Shown one piece after another: positions 1 to 12,616 of a DNA stretch of 64,000 nucleotides. The notes under the pieces are model-generated. The model was not told the DNA's origin. It did not search any database and was given only the letters and a program-made list of their open reading frames with translations. The stretch is from Impatiens glandulifera (lineage: Eukaryota; Streptophyta; Magnoliopsida; Ericales; Balsaminaceae): assembly GCF_907164915.1 (NCBI RefSeq), contig NC_061863.1:46659382-46723381 (forward strand). Reading direction: 5' to 3'. The stretch's first letter is position 1, and every line of letters begins with the position of its first letter. The position numbers and the translations under genes are program-made.

Positions 1-369
1 TTTTATTATTTAATAATATTGTATTTTATTATCTACAGATAATAGTGAAAAAATACCAATTTTTTTTTTAATAAAAGTGGTATATTTCTTTTCAATAAAG
101 ACTCTTTATTGATTATTATTTGTGTTAAAATCACTTCAGCAAGCTTATAATATTACATACTTCACTTTTAGTTTTTCATTATACCTTTTATTAATAATAA
201 TATTATTATTATATAATATATTAAATATATAATTTATTGTGTTTTGATATTATTAAAAAATTATGTATAAAAATAATTATAATTGCCAAATGTCACAGAT
301 TTTTAGAAGTAAAAAATTACTGTTGTGAGTGTAATATTAACTCTTCTTAATTAAAAAACAAATATAAAT

Positions 370-409
<40 letters not shown>

Positions 410-1759
410 TATACTTAAATCAAATTAAATTATAAATAATATTATTTATTTATATATTATTGTTTTTATTTTACATTTGTTTTGTTATACCAATTAATAA
501 TATTTAAACTAAATAAATAAAATTTACATAAAAATATACATTTTAATTAAAATTTCATTAGTTATTATTTATACAATAATTTGTATTAATAAATGAATTA
601 AAAGAATAGTAATAATTAATAATAATAAAAAAATCAATTTCAAACTCATATTTTTTTTAAATTAATTATGATAGTAAAATTATTTTTTATTCTTATATTA
701 CAATTTTATTTATATACCAATCACAAAATTATAAATTATAAACCTTCTCAATTTGTATGATTTAAATTAAACAATAATAATCTACCCAACTTAATCATAC
801 CATATATATAATTGGTTAAAAAACTAAGATTTCATCTCATTGTATAAATATTTCTTTATCCATCATAATAATTAATTCGTTAACTAAAATATTAAAATAT
901 TATCAACTTAACGTATTAATCACTTTAAATTTTCTTTTACCAAAACCTACTTTATCAAAATCAACATCATTATTTTTTCATTTATTAAATAATTTATAAC
1001 ATAGCAAATATTAAGTAAAATAAATGGATGTGTGCTTGTATTTGATATATCCGGTGAATCACAACTTTTGATTGTCCTGTATTTGATATGTCCTATTTTT
1101 TAACAAGTTTTCCTTTTAGGATTTTACAACTCAATCAACGCCTAGCTGTAAATGCAACAAATCTTTAAAGTCCTTAAATTGATATGACCACAATCTTACT
1201 TTTGTGGCCTAAAAAATCTCAATAAATCTTAAGTAATCTATTATTTTAATTTAATTTCAATCAATCCATTATTTTATCATCAATCAATAATTATACAATT
1301 CAATTTATATCAATCAAGATATTTTGTATTTTTCATCCTTTTATAAATAATAATTTTATATTTATATTCTATTTTTTTATTTAAAATAACACGTGACATC
1401 AGACCTTAATATAGTCGGTTCAAATATGCAATAACACTAGGATTTGTTTTATTTGAATATTTAAAAAAATTCAACCAAAATCAATTTTTTAATCAATAAT
1501 TTCTCAACTATCACGTCACTCATTTTATTACTCAAAATATTAAAAAACCTTCTATTTTAAATTATTATTTCTTATTTTATTTATAAATATCAATACTCTT
1601 TAAATTTTTTTACAAAAATATAATCACCACCTTTATAAAATTATCACACATCATTATTTTTTTCTCCCAACTCAATCCCAACCAAGTCTTAAAGAAACTA
1701 AAATAAACGTATAACTCCTGTTTATAACAATCCAAAATTCTCCGAGCTCCAGGTTCTAG
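1..1759. other. AT-rich intergenic DNA, no gene seen
   Basis: No open frame of useful length or recognisable domain on either strand. The stretch is dominated by A/T runs and includes a TA dinucleotide run at about 374-404. Confidence 0.6.
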
Positions 1760-2320
1760 CTAAAGGTATGTTTAATTCTAGATTGTATTACAAATATGTC
1801 TAGCTAATAAGGCTATCAAAATTGAGAGTTTATGTAGAATCATTATCAAATTGTAAACTCGTAAAATCTAGAGTTTACATAAAATCGTAAGAGTTTAATT
1901 CGAAAAAATAACAGTTATATATTATTATTATTTATACATATAATTAAGTGTTTTATACACCAATTTAAAAAAAATATATATTTTAATATAAAAATAAATA
2001 AATAATAATAAGTAAATAAAACACTATAAAAAATTATAGTTACAAAATTAATTATATTAATTAATTTATTTAAATAAATAATAACTTTATTTTTTAATTT
2101 TTCAATATAAATTTGTTTTTTTAAAGTAAAATAGTATAGAATCGTAAAATCGAAATTATTTATAAACTCGTAAAATCTTATTATCGTAAATTTAAAATCG
2201 TAATAGTTTACATATTAAAGAGTTTACTTAAAATCAGAATCGTTAGCCTAATGTGAAATCGTAAAATCGTAAGATTTTAAGAGTCAACTCGAAATTTTGA
2301 CGAGTTTAGTCTAGCGGAAT
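1760..2320. repeat. Old inverted-repeat element rich in TCGTAAAATCG motifs
   Basis: Short units of the type AAACTCGTAAAATC and AAATCGTAAGAGTTT recur at both ends (about 1855-1900 and 2135-2300), partly in opposite orientation. The left end (TATCAAAATTGAGAGTTTA, about 1814-1834) resembles the reverse complement of the right end (about 2275-2310). This looks like a decayed short element with terminal inverted repeats. The boundaries and superfamily are not resolved and no target duplication was found. Confidence 0.35.
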
Positions 2321-2778
2321 GTTTTGTTGCTCTCGTGTGACAGATTTGTAAATGATTTTTATAAATTCAAGGACACTATTTATATTTATGTAAAGGCTTT
2401 CACTAAGATATGGAATAATGCAATTTTTTTAAACTTAGTAAAGTTTTTTAAATAATTTTTATTTTAGAACCAATTATGAAAGAATTTGAATTTCAAATTT
2501 GTAGCATATTTTTTATTTGAATTTTGTTTGTAACTCTCTCAATTGATTTTTTTTATTGAACAATAAAGTATAAATTTTTTTTCAGGACTATATTAATATT
2601 TATGGAAGGTAAATATATAAGTGGTCCACAGTGGAATTTCGAAACAAATAAAGATGGTAGAGAAAATGGCATTGATGTTAGAATATAATAGTGAGAATGG
2701 TCTATAATGAATGGAAGTTAAGGTTGTATAGTTGAGTTTATTTTGTCAATTTATAACGTTTTAAATGAACATTCATTG

Positions 2779-4975
2779 TTAACATGAGACTATTTTGAAG
2801 AAAAAGTTTATGATTTTTATTTGACATATGCTAAGAGAATCGGTTTTGACATAAGAAGATCTAGTAGTCACAATGATAATATGGGTAAAATATTGGATAT
2901 AATATTTTGTTGTATTGTTCGGAGTAAGAGGAAAAAAGATAAACGAGCAATTTATGTCAAAAATAGTCGGCCTAAAACAAGATGTAGTTGTGAGATAAAA
3001 TAAAGATTGGTAACCCAATAAATGACAAGTTCATTGTGGTGCAATTTGAAAAATAGCATAATCATCATTTTTAAAGTTCAAACAAAACCTACTAGAAGTC
3101 ATAAAAAAATATATTCTTAAGCTAAAATACAAATTGAAATGGAAAGTGATGTCAGAATCTCTTAAAAAGCATCTCATTATTTCATGGTAAGACAAATGTG
3201 AAAGAAGGAGTTTGTTGGCTTTATTTTGAAGATTATAGAAATTAATTGCGTTAGAAAAAACAAGAAGTGTGGGATTGGAGACACGCGAGGTGTCTTAAAA
3301 TATTTGCAAAACTAACAGTCTCGTGATAGTAATTTTTCTTATGAATTCAAGTGGAAGAGGATAATTTGATAACAAATATTTTTTGGTCTGATGTAAAATG
3401 AGAGCTAATTATTATAATATTGGAGATATTGTTTGTTTTGATACAACATATAAGAAAAACAATGAAGGTGGTTCATTTACATTAATGGTAGGTATTAATC
3501 ATCATAAGCAATAATAGTTCTTGGTGTTGCTTCATTGCAGGGGTAAGCCCGGCAAGCCCTCGGGCTAGGGCAGCTCACTCCCTCAGGGCAGCCCATTTAT
3601 TTTAAATAGTGAGATGTTTATTCAAATCTATTGCATTTTTAAATAAAAAATATGATAGCTTAGTGGTTTACTATAAAAATTTAGAGTTTTCATTTGGTTA
3701 TGGGTTCAACAAACCTTCCAAAAATCATTATTTTTTATCAAAATTTTAAACTATACCTAGGGCAATAAAAAACATAGACAATTTTTTTCTTCCGGGGATA
3801 GGGCAGCCCAAAACTCAAGGTCGGCCCTGCTTCATTGTATGATGCAAGTTCTTTGACATTTGAATGATTATTCTTTACATTTGTTCAAACTATGGGTAGG
3901 AGAAAACTTATAACAATTTTTACAAATCAATATGCAGTCATGGAAAAAGCTTTAGCTTCTAACTTGACAACAACACATCATCGATTATACATTTGGCATA
4001 TTTATCAGAATACTGCTATACATTTGAGTAGTGTTTTTTTCTCAATTTAAAGAGTTTACTAGGGATTTTCCACATGTAAATATAAATTTGATGAAGAGAA
4101 TGACTTTCTTGAAGTTGGTCCATGATGTTGAACAAGTATTCATTAGAAAAGAATGATTGGTTGAAACATATGTTTCACATTAGGAAGAAATGGGATTTGG
4201 TGTATGGACGACACATGTTTTTTTTGGATATTACTACAACCCAAAGAGTTGAAAGCTTGAACAGCCTTCTGAAAAGGTATGTCACTTATAAACACAAGTT
4301 TTCAGTATTCTTTCATCATTTTGAAAGACTTTTTGAAGATCGTCGCCATATGGAGTTAATAACTGATTTCAAATCAAATCATAGTATTCCTTGTTTACGA
4401 CATCCTGTTGAAATTTTAAAGCAAGCAATAAATATTTACATCCCAATATATTCAAGTGGTTTGAAGACAAGTGGTTCAATTGTCATGATTATAACATCGT
4501 AACTTGTAAGAATATTGGTTCAGTTGTGAAATATAAAGTTATTCTTCGAAAAAATAGTTATCATCATATAGTTACACTTTATCCTTCATTTGAAAGAGTT
4601 GAGTGCAATTGTTGAAATGTTGAGTTTGCATGTTTTGAAAATATATACGATAATCAATGTCTATGACATTCCTAGTGAGTACATATTGAAAAGGTGGACA
4701 CAAAGTGCTAAAGTTGGATATGTTTGATTCAATGATTCAAATATCGATGAAAAGTCCTTCGAGCCTAAAATATTTTAGAATATCCGATATAAATAACTAT
4801 TTGGGTTGTTTGTTCAACTGAGTATGAAAGCGGTGGAGAACAATAACACTTATAAGATGGTTAAAGATAATTTTTTGAATTTGTTTAAGGTGGTAGATAC
4901 AAACGTGCAAGCTAATGAGTCAACTAACTCTTGTCTTCTCAATAATAAAGAGCAAGTAAAGATTGCTGAAGGATA
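2779..4975 (+). pseudogene. FAR1-RELATED SEQUENCE (FRS)/MULE-transposase-like pseudogene
   Basis: Pieces of a FAR1/FHY3-type protein occur in order on the plus strand. At 2821-3003 is a FAR1-type DNA-binding domain (YAKRIGFDIRRSSS, then a Cys/Arg-rich tail ending TRCSCEIK). At about 3365-3535 is the start of the MULE transposase domain (NIFWSDVK, then GDIVCFDTTYKKN, then GINHHKQ). At 3838-4490 it continues (YDASSLTFEWLF, WHIY, TTQRVESLNSLLKRYV). At about 4600-4950 are SWIM-zinc-finger and C-terminal remnants (DIPSEYILKRWTQSAKVGY). Family members are domesticated Mutator transposases acting as nuclear transcription factors. Here the frame is broken by stops and shifts, for example a one-base loss near 3398 and a stop at 3513, and a 292-bp element is inserted at 3538. 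The longest surviving frame is 4122-4502. It is a dead gene or a dead autonomous MULE; the two cannot be separated here. Confidence 0.8.
3538..3829. mobile_element. hAT-type MITE inserted in the FRS pseudogene
   Basis: The 292-bp insert is bordered by a perfect 8-bp direct repeat CTTCATTG (3530-3537 and 3830-3837), the size hAT transposases make. It begins CAGGGGTAAGCCCGGC and ends GGTCGGCCCTG, so both ends read CAGGG inward, typical of hAT termini. It has no coding capacity. The host frame reads ...LGVASL before it and YDASSLTFEWLF after it, the expected continuation of a MULE transposase, so the boundaries are secure. Confidence 0.85.
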
Positions 4976-7900
4976 ATATCAGTTTTAATTTACTTATAAA
5001 TAATGATAGGGGAGCGAAAGTTTTGCGATGACTAATTATAACTTTAAATGTTTATTTATATCTCTCCTGTTTATTAATAATTTATCTCTCTTCTCTTACT
5101 TAATAATTTATATTTTATATATTTAATCTTTATTAATAATTTATTTTAAATATTAATAAGGACAATAATAAATCAAATAAAAAATAACAAAAATATATTT
5201 TTTTAAATATATATTATATTTGATAAATATATATTTAAGAGAATAAAAAATTAAATATAATTTTTTTTATATTTTTTAATTAATTATTTTTTATATTTCC
5301 TCTAATTTTTTAATTTTTTAATTTTTTATAATATTTATTTTAAATTTAATCAATTAACTCAAACGATTATATATTATATTCTTTTATATTATCCTATTGG
5401 GTTAACTTTTATTATTACTCTTTACTGAATTTTTTTTTTATTAAATTAAAATATTATTAATTAAGTATTGAATAATTTTGAATATTTTTATTTATGTAGG
5501 TGGAATAATCATGTGATATTAGATCTTCTTATAGGAAAAAAAAAACTGAAGGTTGTTATAATTATGAAATGAAAAAAATTAGAGAGTGATGGAACAATAT
5601 TTTTATAAAACAGTTCCTTTTGTAGTTTATAACCTATAAGTGTGAGTGAATTTGTAAACATTTTAAACATTTTTTAATTTCCTATATTGCAATCTGGAAG
5701 TGAGTATTGAATGTTAGAAATAATAATGGTAAAGGCTATCATGACAATACATAAGGTGATGCATGGACTATTTGGGGGTGGAGTTCTCTCAGTTGAAGTG
5801 CGTGCTTCATCGTCTTTGCTTAACTCTTTGAGGTAAAACGCTTTCAAGGCTTAATTTTTTTTGGGTGAAGCGCTCACAGGTGCTTTACACGTTGCTGATT
5901 AATTCTATAAGATGAAACGCTCTTAAGTGACTCTTTGAAGTAAAGCGCTCTCAAGTGTTTAACAACGCTCTTAAGTGAAAGAACATAAAAATTCAAGATC
6001 AAACAAGCTCATTATTTATAATCATTTTCAAATCGCATTATCTAAACTACCATTCAACCATCATTAAAATTAAAAACTTCAAAGTATCGATATAATATTT
6101 TAAAATAATAAGAATATTTTAGTAATTTCATTCAAATAACCCTAAAATTTTGAAGTAAAGAGTTAATTATTCAAATAAGTTCAAATCAAACAATGTCTTA
6201 AGGAAAGTTTTTAAACGTGTGGCCATTGTTCGAAACTGTGGTGGAAAAAGTAAGAATATATATGAATAATGTGGGATTGTGACAGAATGCTTTATTAATG
6301 CATTATCTCCTCTAAAGTTTCCTCACTATAACAAATTGCACACCTTTTTAGGTCTGTGTTTTAGAAAGTGACAATTTGCACGTGCCTTACATTTAGGCTT
6401 AAGTTTCATTTCACTTAATAAATTGTAATTGCCAATAAATAAAATAGAATATATATGAGGTAGCAAATAAACTTGATTAATTTAAAATAAGTTGAATAAT
6501 ATAAACATTTATAAATAAATAGCCCAAAATTAATCAAACTAGTCATGCACGTGCCTTACATTTAATCAAGTTGGACTATGTATAGTAAGCCCATTATATG
6601 AAATGACTATACTCATTATTGGGTCTTAATTTATTAGTATTGTAAGATGATGGAAAGTGGAAACAGTACTCGGCCCATATAGTTTTTTTTTTCATAAATG
6701 AATAATTGAATAGTTACAATAAATTTGAAAAAAAATAGGTGAATTGTTAAAATTTATAAGAAATGAACATAAAAGGAGACTTTTAGGGTATTTTTTTAAT
6801 CTCATAAAGTTGTATAATTGGGTTTGGACCATCTTTAAAACTTTATAGACAGTGACATTACGAACTAGACATTAACTTCGTTGTCTTGTGAGCGTGGCGA
6901 ATAAAGTCAAATAATGGAAGGGGGACCTAATAGGGTTGCTAACTATAATAAGACATATATAAAATCATAGATAGGGGACCTAAATTTGTCAAGAGTTTTG
7001 ATAGAAGGGGGACCTTGATGGAGAAAGGATGGTGGAAAACATTAATATAGTTTCATACACTTGGCTAGCTATTGTTTACCTAAACGTTGGTCCTTACAAT
7101 TTTGTTTGATTTTCCACCGCCCAAAACATTTAAGACTCTTACTTTAATTTGAAAAGGAGAGCAATTTCATTTTCAGTAAATGAGCAAAGAAAATAAATCA
7201 CAAATGAATGTTGGAGGGTGTAGCTCTCATTATTACTATTTCTTTTAAATATTAAAGAGAAGCAATAATGAGTCGTTTAAACAACAAAATCAAGCCGGAA
7301 CCAAATAAATTATTACTCTCTTATTGACTTTTTATTCAAAAAAAATTAAGAAGATAAATTTCATTTTATTTATTAATTTAATCGCATAAATCGTAACCAA
7401 ATAAAAAAATCTCATTAAAAAAAAAGAAGAAGTTAAGTTCAAGGTTTTAGAACATAATTAAAGTTAAGTCAATAATAATAATTAATTAAGATGTTATGTT
7501 GTGAGGATCAAGACTCTCTTTTGTTATGGCTATTGGTTATGTACCATATTATCTTATCTATATGTGTTTTATAAATAAATAATTCATGACAATCATTCTA
7601 ATATTTTTTTAATTTGAAAGTTGGTATTTGAATTTTAAATTAATTCATAAATTTTATTAATTAATTTAATTTAAAATGAAATTTAATTAAAATAATTAAT
7701 TAATTTATTATTTAATTAATATTTAATGATTTGAAAATACAATAACAAAAAAAATGAATTATGAAAGAACAAGTATCTTGACACTCTACCATCATTATCC
7801 TCACATAAATTAACAAATTAAATTAAATGAAATTAAATATTTTTCATTGCATGTCATCATAAATGAGTTTATTGTTAATAATTTAACTAAATATTATTGT

Positions 7901-8310
7901 TAACAAATTAAAAACAATGTAACAAATCTTTCCTAATAAAGTGTAAATATAAAGGCAATCAAGGTCTTCGGTTGGATTGACAAACCATTATATTGATATC
8001 TTTCCAACAATAGCTTCTCTCTAATTCATAAGATAAATATTGATCATCTTATAACCTTCTCTAGAATTCTAAAAGACAAATTCTTACTTTTGATGATATG
8101 TTAATGTTCGTTATTCAAGTTTTTCATTCAATAATTTCTTTTGAACTCGGTGATTGTCTACCTTTGTCAAGTTTGTTACATAGCGATTTCAGTGTTAAAT
8201 TACTGTTAAATTCATTTTATCATAGATATCTAGGATAAGCTCCAGCACATTAGAGACAAGAAACGATGTACATTTCTTAAAGGAAATATGATTATCAAAT
8301 GCCTTGCATC
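4976..8310. other. Gene-free AT-rich stretch with one short repeat cluster
   Basis: No gene is supported. At about 5828-5982 the motif AACGCTCTCAAGTG recurs about five times with variation (for example AAACGCTTTCAAGG, AAGCGCTCACAGGTG, AAACGCTCTTAAGTG, AAGCGCTCTCAAGTG, CAACGCTCTTAAGTG). At about 6920-7015 the phrase GGGGACCT recurs. The rest is A/T-rich and featureless. Confidence 0.55.
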
Positions 8311-8567
8311 CATGGACGAATCTATGTAGGGGCTCGGGTGGGCTGAAGCTCACCCCGAATTTTTTTTTTTACGGTAGAAATATGACATTATCCTTAATTT
8401 CTTTAAAAAATTAATATAATTCATTGTTTTTTTTTATCTAATTATTAAAAAAATGGCAAAATTTTACTTTTATATAATTGTTTTTTCAAAATTTTCTCGT
8501 TATTATTTTAAGCACACCCTAAGTTTTTTTCAAGTTCATCCAGTTCGAAATCCTGAGTCCGTCCCTG
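8311..8567. mobile_element. Second hAT-type MITE
   Basis: A 257-bp element flanked by a perfect 8-bp direct repeat CTTGCATC (8303-8310 and 8568-8575). The left end is CATGGACGAATC and the reverse complement of the right end is CAGGGACGGACTC, so the terminal inverted repeats match imperfectly over about 12 bp. It has no coding capacity. It resembles the insert at 3538 in target-site size and CAGGG-like ends but is a different family by internal sequence. Confidence 0.75.
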
Positions 8568-8575
8568 CTTGCATC

Positions 8576-10826
8576 TAATACCTAAATTTTGTGATTTCAT
8601 ATTCTGTATGTTATAATTCATTTATTTTTGTTTATATATATATATATAACATTTATTTATTTATTTATTCAATATTTTTTTACATAAATTTAAAATTTCT
8701 TTCTTATTTTTTTTTAGAAAGGAAATGATTTAGCATTGTGTAACATGACATGATGGGCATTATTTATAAGATTATTGGTGATGCCAAATTAACAGGCTTA
8801 TGCATCCACAATTAAACATGAATGACCATGTAGGGGTAGATCATACAATAGTTGTGTCTACAATATTGGAGATATATAAACGACAGGGAAACAATGAATA
8901 GTTGGGAATGTTTATATTTATAAATATATATTATAAATAATTAATTATATATAATATATATATAATTATATATGCAGCAATAGACAACACCCTTAATTAG
9001 TTACATATTTCCCAGCCCAGCCCGTGCGGCCACTGGTGTGTCACGTGTCCTCCACGTGACTTGCTTCCACCAATCTCATCATCAATGCTGTGACGTAATC
9101 ATTGCATGTTTGAACATGAATTTAAATATATTTTTAACGGGGAACAATTGATCATAACTACTTACACACAAAACAAAAGTCCCACGCACACATAATAAAG
9201 TTTGTAAAACTCATTATTAATTGTTTGCCTTTGCCTACTTTATAATGGAATTCTCTTTTTTTTATTTAAATAAATAAAAATTAATCAGGTAACAAATAAA
9301 CCACACCAAAGTTTAATTAATTCGACATGATCATCATCGTCATCGTATTGGAGTCGACATAAGGGACATATTTGTTTGATACAGAACTCTCTCCCTCTCT
9401 CAAAATATATATTAATATGCATCCTTTATTTATTTATTTAAAATTGAAAATTAAAGTTGGTCGCTTATGAAATAAACAAACAAACAAAGTGATATGTCTA
9501 GCTGGTCCAAACTCCAACGGATCAATAATACTGATTTAATTTCCTTTTTAGGAAAGATCACTCAAATGCAGATTTGTCATAACTTAAATAAAAACAAAAC
9601 TCACGTTACTTAGATTTCTTCTATTTGTTTATTTGTTTATTTATTTATTTATATATATATTATGCTTAACACTTTCTCTCTCTCTCAATCTGATTATCAA
9701 TATTTTACCATTACCCTTGCCTAGACATGTTTTTTTTCTTGTCACCCTGTCTAATTCTATTAATTAATTAATTACCTCTCTCCTGCCTGTTTAGAAACCC
9801 AAACTAGAGTTTGGGTTTGAAAAAATTATATATCACTAGTCATTTTCTTACTTTTGTACGGTGGAGTGGTGATTAGGTATTTGAAGTATTACTGAGATTT
9901 ATTATGTGATATTAGTTTTTGGATAATTGTTGAGAAGTTTGGATTGATGCAACTAATATGATATACTATATATTTGTGTTATCACTTTAATTATTATTTT
10001 TTTAATTATCTAGTTAGAGAGAATTCGTCGAACTTTCAATAATCGTAGACGTCTGATTCATATAATTCATAATACTATTATTATGATGATTTTTGAGATT
10101 AGTTCAGAAAAGGCAGTGGAGTCTGTTGGGAGTTAATCGTTTTCCATCAGAATTTACGAACTCAATAATTTATTAAGCATCGTTTTTTTCATTTTTTTTA
10201 TGTTATTTTTTTAATGTAATAATTTATCGTTGAGCTTAAACGATTTTTTATTTTATTTTTAATATATATTAACATTTTAAAAAATGAATAAATTATTTTT
10301 AAAAATCTGTTAGATATTTTTAAATAAAATAATATTTTGAATTATTATTTATTTATATATATATTAATAAATTTAATAACATTTATTTGTTCAAATTTAA
10401 TTTTAAATTTTCCAAACATATTTATTATATTTAAATATATATAATTTAGAATTACTATCAATCCAATGTTCCACATAGAGCAATTACAATCTAATATTGA
10501 TTCACTGCCTAAGCATAAATAATAAGAAATCATATTATTATTCACTAAGAAAGAAAGATTGAATCGTATATTTTTTTAAACAATTGTCTTCTTAATTTAG
10601 CTATTTTTACATAAATCTCAATTCATATAAAATAATCTCATAACAGTAATTTTCAAATTATTTTAATAATTAAATAATCTTAACTAAATATACTAATCTG
10701 AAAAAATAAAAAAATAAATAAAGAAATTGCCCCCACCGCAGCAAACAAAAATGAAGGCAGCAAAACAGGATCTGAAAACATGTTCCAAGTTTGGAAAACA
10801 AAAATAAGGAGTGGTATGGACCCACC
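8576..10826. other. Intergenic region upstream of the Aux/IAA gene
   Basis: No coding region is supported; the short minus-strand frame at 10345-10545 is A/T-rich chance coding. Notable short motifs are the two G-boxes at 9042-9058 and a TGACGTAA element at 9091-9098. There are CTCT runs near 9390 and 9674. Confidence 0.5.
9042..9058. promoter_or_regulatory. Pair of CACGTG G-boxes, 11 bp apart
   Basis: CACGTG occurs at 9042-9047 and again at 9053-9058 in a locally GC-richer patch, with TGACGTAA 33 bp further on. G-boxes bind plant bHLH (PIF) and bZIP factors, and Arabidopsis IAA29 is a known PIF target. The pair lies 2.2 kb before the Aux/IAA start codon, so a link to that gene is only inference. 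Confidence 0.3.
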
Positions 10827-11177
10827 TGTCTCTTTCTGTTTTTGACTAAATCTTTAGGTTGCCCCCTCATGTGGTAAATGTCCCAATTCCATCTCTTCAC
10901 TCCCTACCCTGCGCGTGCGCATACATCCATTCTTTAAACAAATACAGATATACAGAAAGTAGACAACACGACCAGGAAAAGCATTTAAAAATGAAAGAAG
11001 AAAAACAAAATGTCGGGTTTAAATCTGAGATATCGAGGGACAATTGGGTCGGCATAAAGGGTAGCAATCATAGCCCATACTTCGCCCGCCTTCCCCGGAC
11101 CCTCCTTCTTAGCCACCGCACAAACAAAGAGGCACAAATTAATTCCTCTTCTTCTTATTCTTTGTTTTATATATAAA
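10827..11177 (+). promoter_or_regulatory. Putative Aux/IAA promoter: AuxRE motifs and TATA box
   Basis: A canonical auxin-response element TGTCTC is at 10827-10832 and a TGTCGG (high-affinity ARF site type) at 11011-11016. A TATATATAAA box at 11168-11177 lies 66 bp before the ATG, placing transcription start near 11200. Feedback induction by auxin through ARFs is usual for Aux/IAA genes, which fits. The motifs are short and two can occur by chance in 350 bp; the TATA position is the strongest part. Confidence 0.5.
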
Positions 11178-11242
11178 CAGAACACAACACACCCAAACTC
11201 CATAACGCCAAAAACCCAACACTTTTTTCTATCTAATTTGAC

Positions 11243-12013
11243 ATGGAACTCCAATTGGGTCTTACCCTGTCTCTAAATTCAGCTCATGGCTCCTTCCCAG
11301 ACATCAATTTCGAGGATTGCGCCAGTTTGAAGAGAAAACGAAGCTATGGTTCAGCATTCCAAACCACTCTGCCTCTTTTATCTTGGAAACACAATCAGCC
11401 CAATGAAGAAGAAGATGATGATAATGAAAAACACTCTTCAACTGAGGAACATGAAGATGAAGATGGAGGATTGGTGGGTTGGCCACCAATTAAATCATGG
11501 AGGAAGAAGAATCAGAGACTCGCCGCCGCCAACGGCGGTGGCGGCGCCGTCACCGGCGGCGGTGAAGAGAGGAGGTCTAGTAGTTATGTGAAGGTAAAAA
11601 TGGATGGAGTTGCAATAGCAAGAAAGATTGACCTAAGTCAATATAGTTCCTCTGCAACACTGTTAAACACCCTTCTTACCATGTTTGGAATAGGTAATTA
11701 TTTTGTTACTTTTTCACCATAATTTTTTTAAATATTTATAAAAAATAAAATTAATTTGTAAGTTTTTATTTTTTGGGTGGAAACAGATAGAGAAGAAGAG
11801 TACTCTAATTATGTGATGACTTATCAAGACAAAGAAGGAGATTGGCTGCTGGCTAATGATGATGATGTGCCATGGAGGTAATAACTAATTAAAATACTAG
11901 TTAGCTAGTTAATTACTTAATTATAATTAAATTTAAAATTAATATCTTTTCGTTTTTTTTTTTTCAGATTGTTTGTAGAATCGGCGCAACGTTTGAAGTT
12001 ACAAAGAAATTAA
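11243..12013 (+). CDS. Aux/IAA auxin-response repressor (IAA29-like)
   Basis: Three exons, 11243-11693, 11787-11877 and 11968-12013, join in frame to 195 aa with GT/AG introns. Domain I is at residues 2-11 (LQLGLTLSL, an EAR motif that recruits TOPLESS). Basic KRKR is at 30-33, an acidic run at about 54-75, the domain II degron GWPPI at 79-83 followed by basic SWRKKN, and the PB1 domain (III/IV) from YVKVKMDGVAIARK at about 115 to the C terminus, with QDKEGDWLL and PWRLF. It would act in the nucleus, binding ARFs through PB1 and being degraded via TIR1/AFB when auxin binds the degron. Odd points: the loop between GDWLL and PW reads ANDDDV, longer than usual, and the C-terminal tail after the PB1 core is short (SAQRLKLQRN). 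VKVKMDGVAIARK and the domain spacing resemble IAA29, but the exact orthologue is not certain. Confidence 0.93.
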
Positions 12014-12616
12014 TTTGAGTAGAGTTGTTTTTTTTATATATATATAATTAATCCCTTGGAAATGTTATGATTTCTTTTTATTCTATTATTGCAGTTATCT
12101 TAGTAGTTAGATTTGTTTGTATGATGAGGTAGTTAAGGAAAATATATATATATAGTGTAAACTACTTTATCATTATTTTCTTTCTATTACTTTATTTTAA
12201 TTTTGAATACAACAAAATGTACTACCACAACTATATCACAATTGATAATTGGGTATTAAAATAATTACACTAATCAAATATTATTTTACTCTCTTTTTAA
12301 TACATCACTTAATTTATTAATTAATATACTAAATTATTACTTTTTATTTTAAATTATTACCTTTATTATAAATTAATAACTTTTAATTTTTATACTAAAA
12401 AATCTAACTTATTCAAAATCTATCACTAATAATATTTTTTTAAATAATCTCACGTTATTTACCTAACCCATTATAACAGCCTTAACTTTAACTTTTTTTT
12501 AAGAAATATTTTAAAAACTAATTGTTATAAATTAAAAAGAAAGAAAAGAGGTTTTTTTAAGTAAAAAATGTTAATTATTATTTTAATTTATTGGTGGTTG
12601 AATAATCATATATGAA
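12014..12616. other. Aux/IAA 3' flank, AT-rich
   Basis: Presumably holds the Aux/IAA 3' UTR in its first 150-200 bases. No further gene or repeat is recognised. Confidence 0.5.

Noticed and set aside
10670..11254. Minus- and plus-strand frames over the Aux/IAA promoter and leader
   Set aside because: They overlap the TATA box and start codon region of a well-supported gene and carry no domain.
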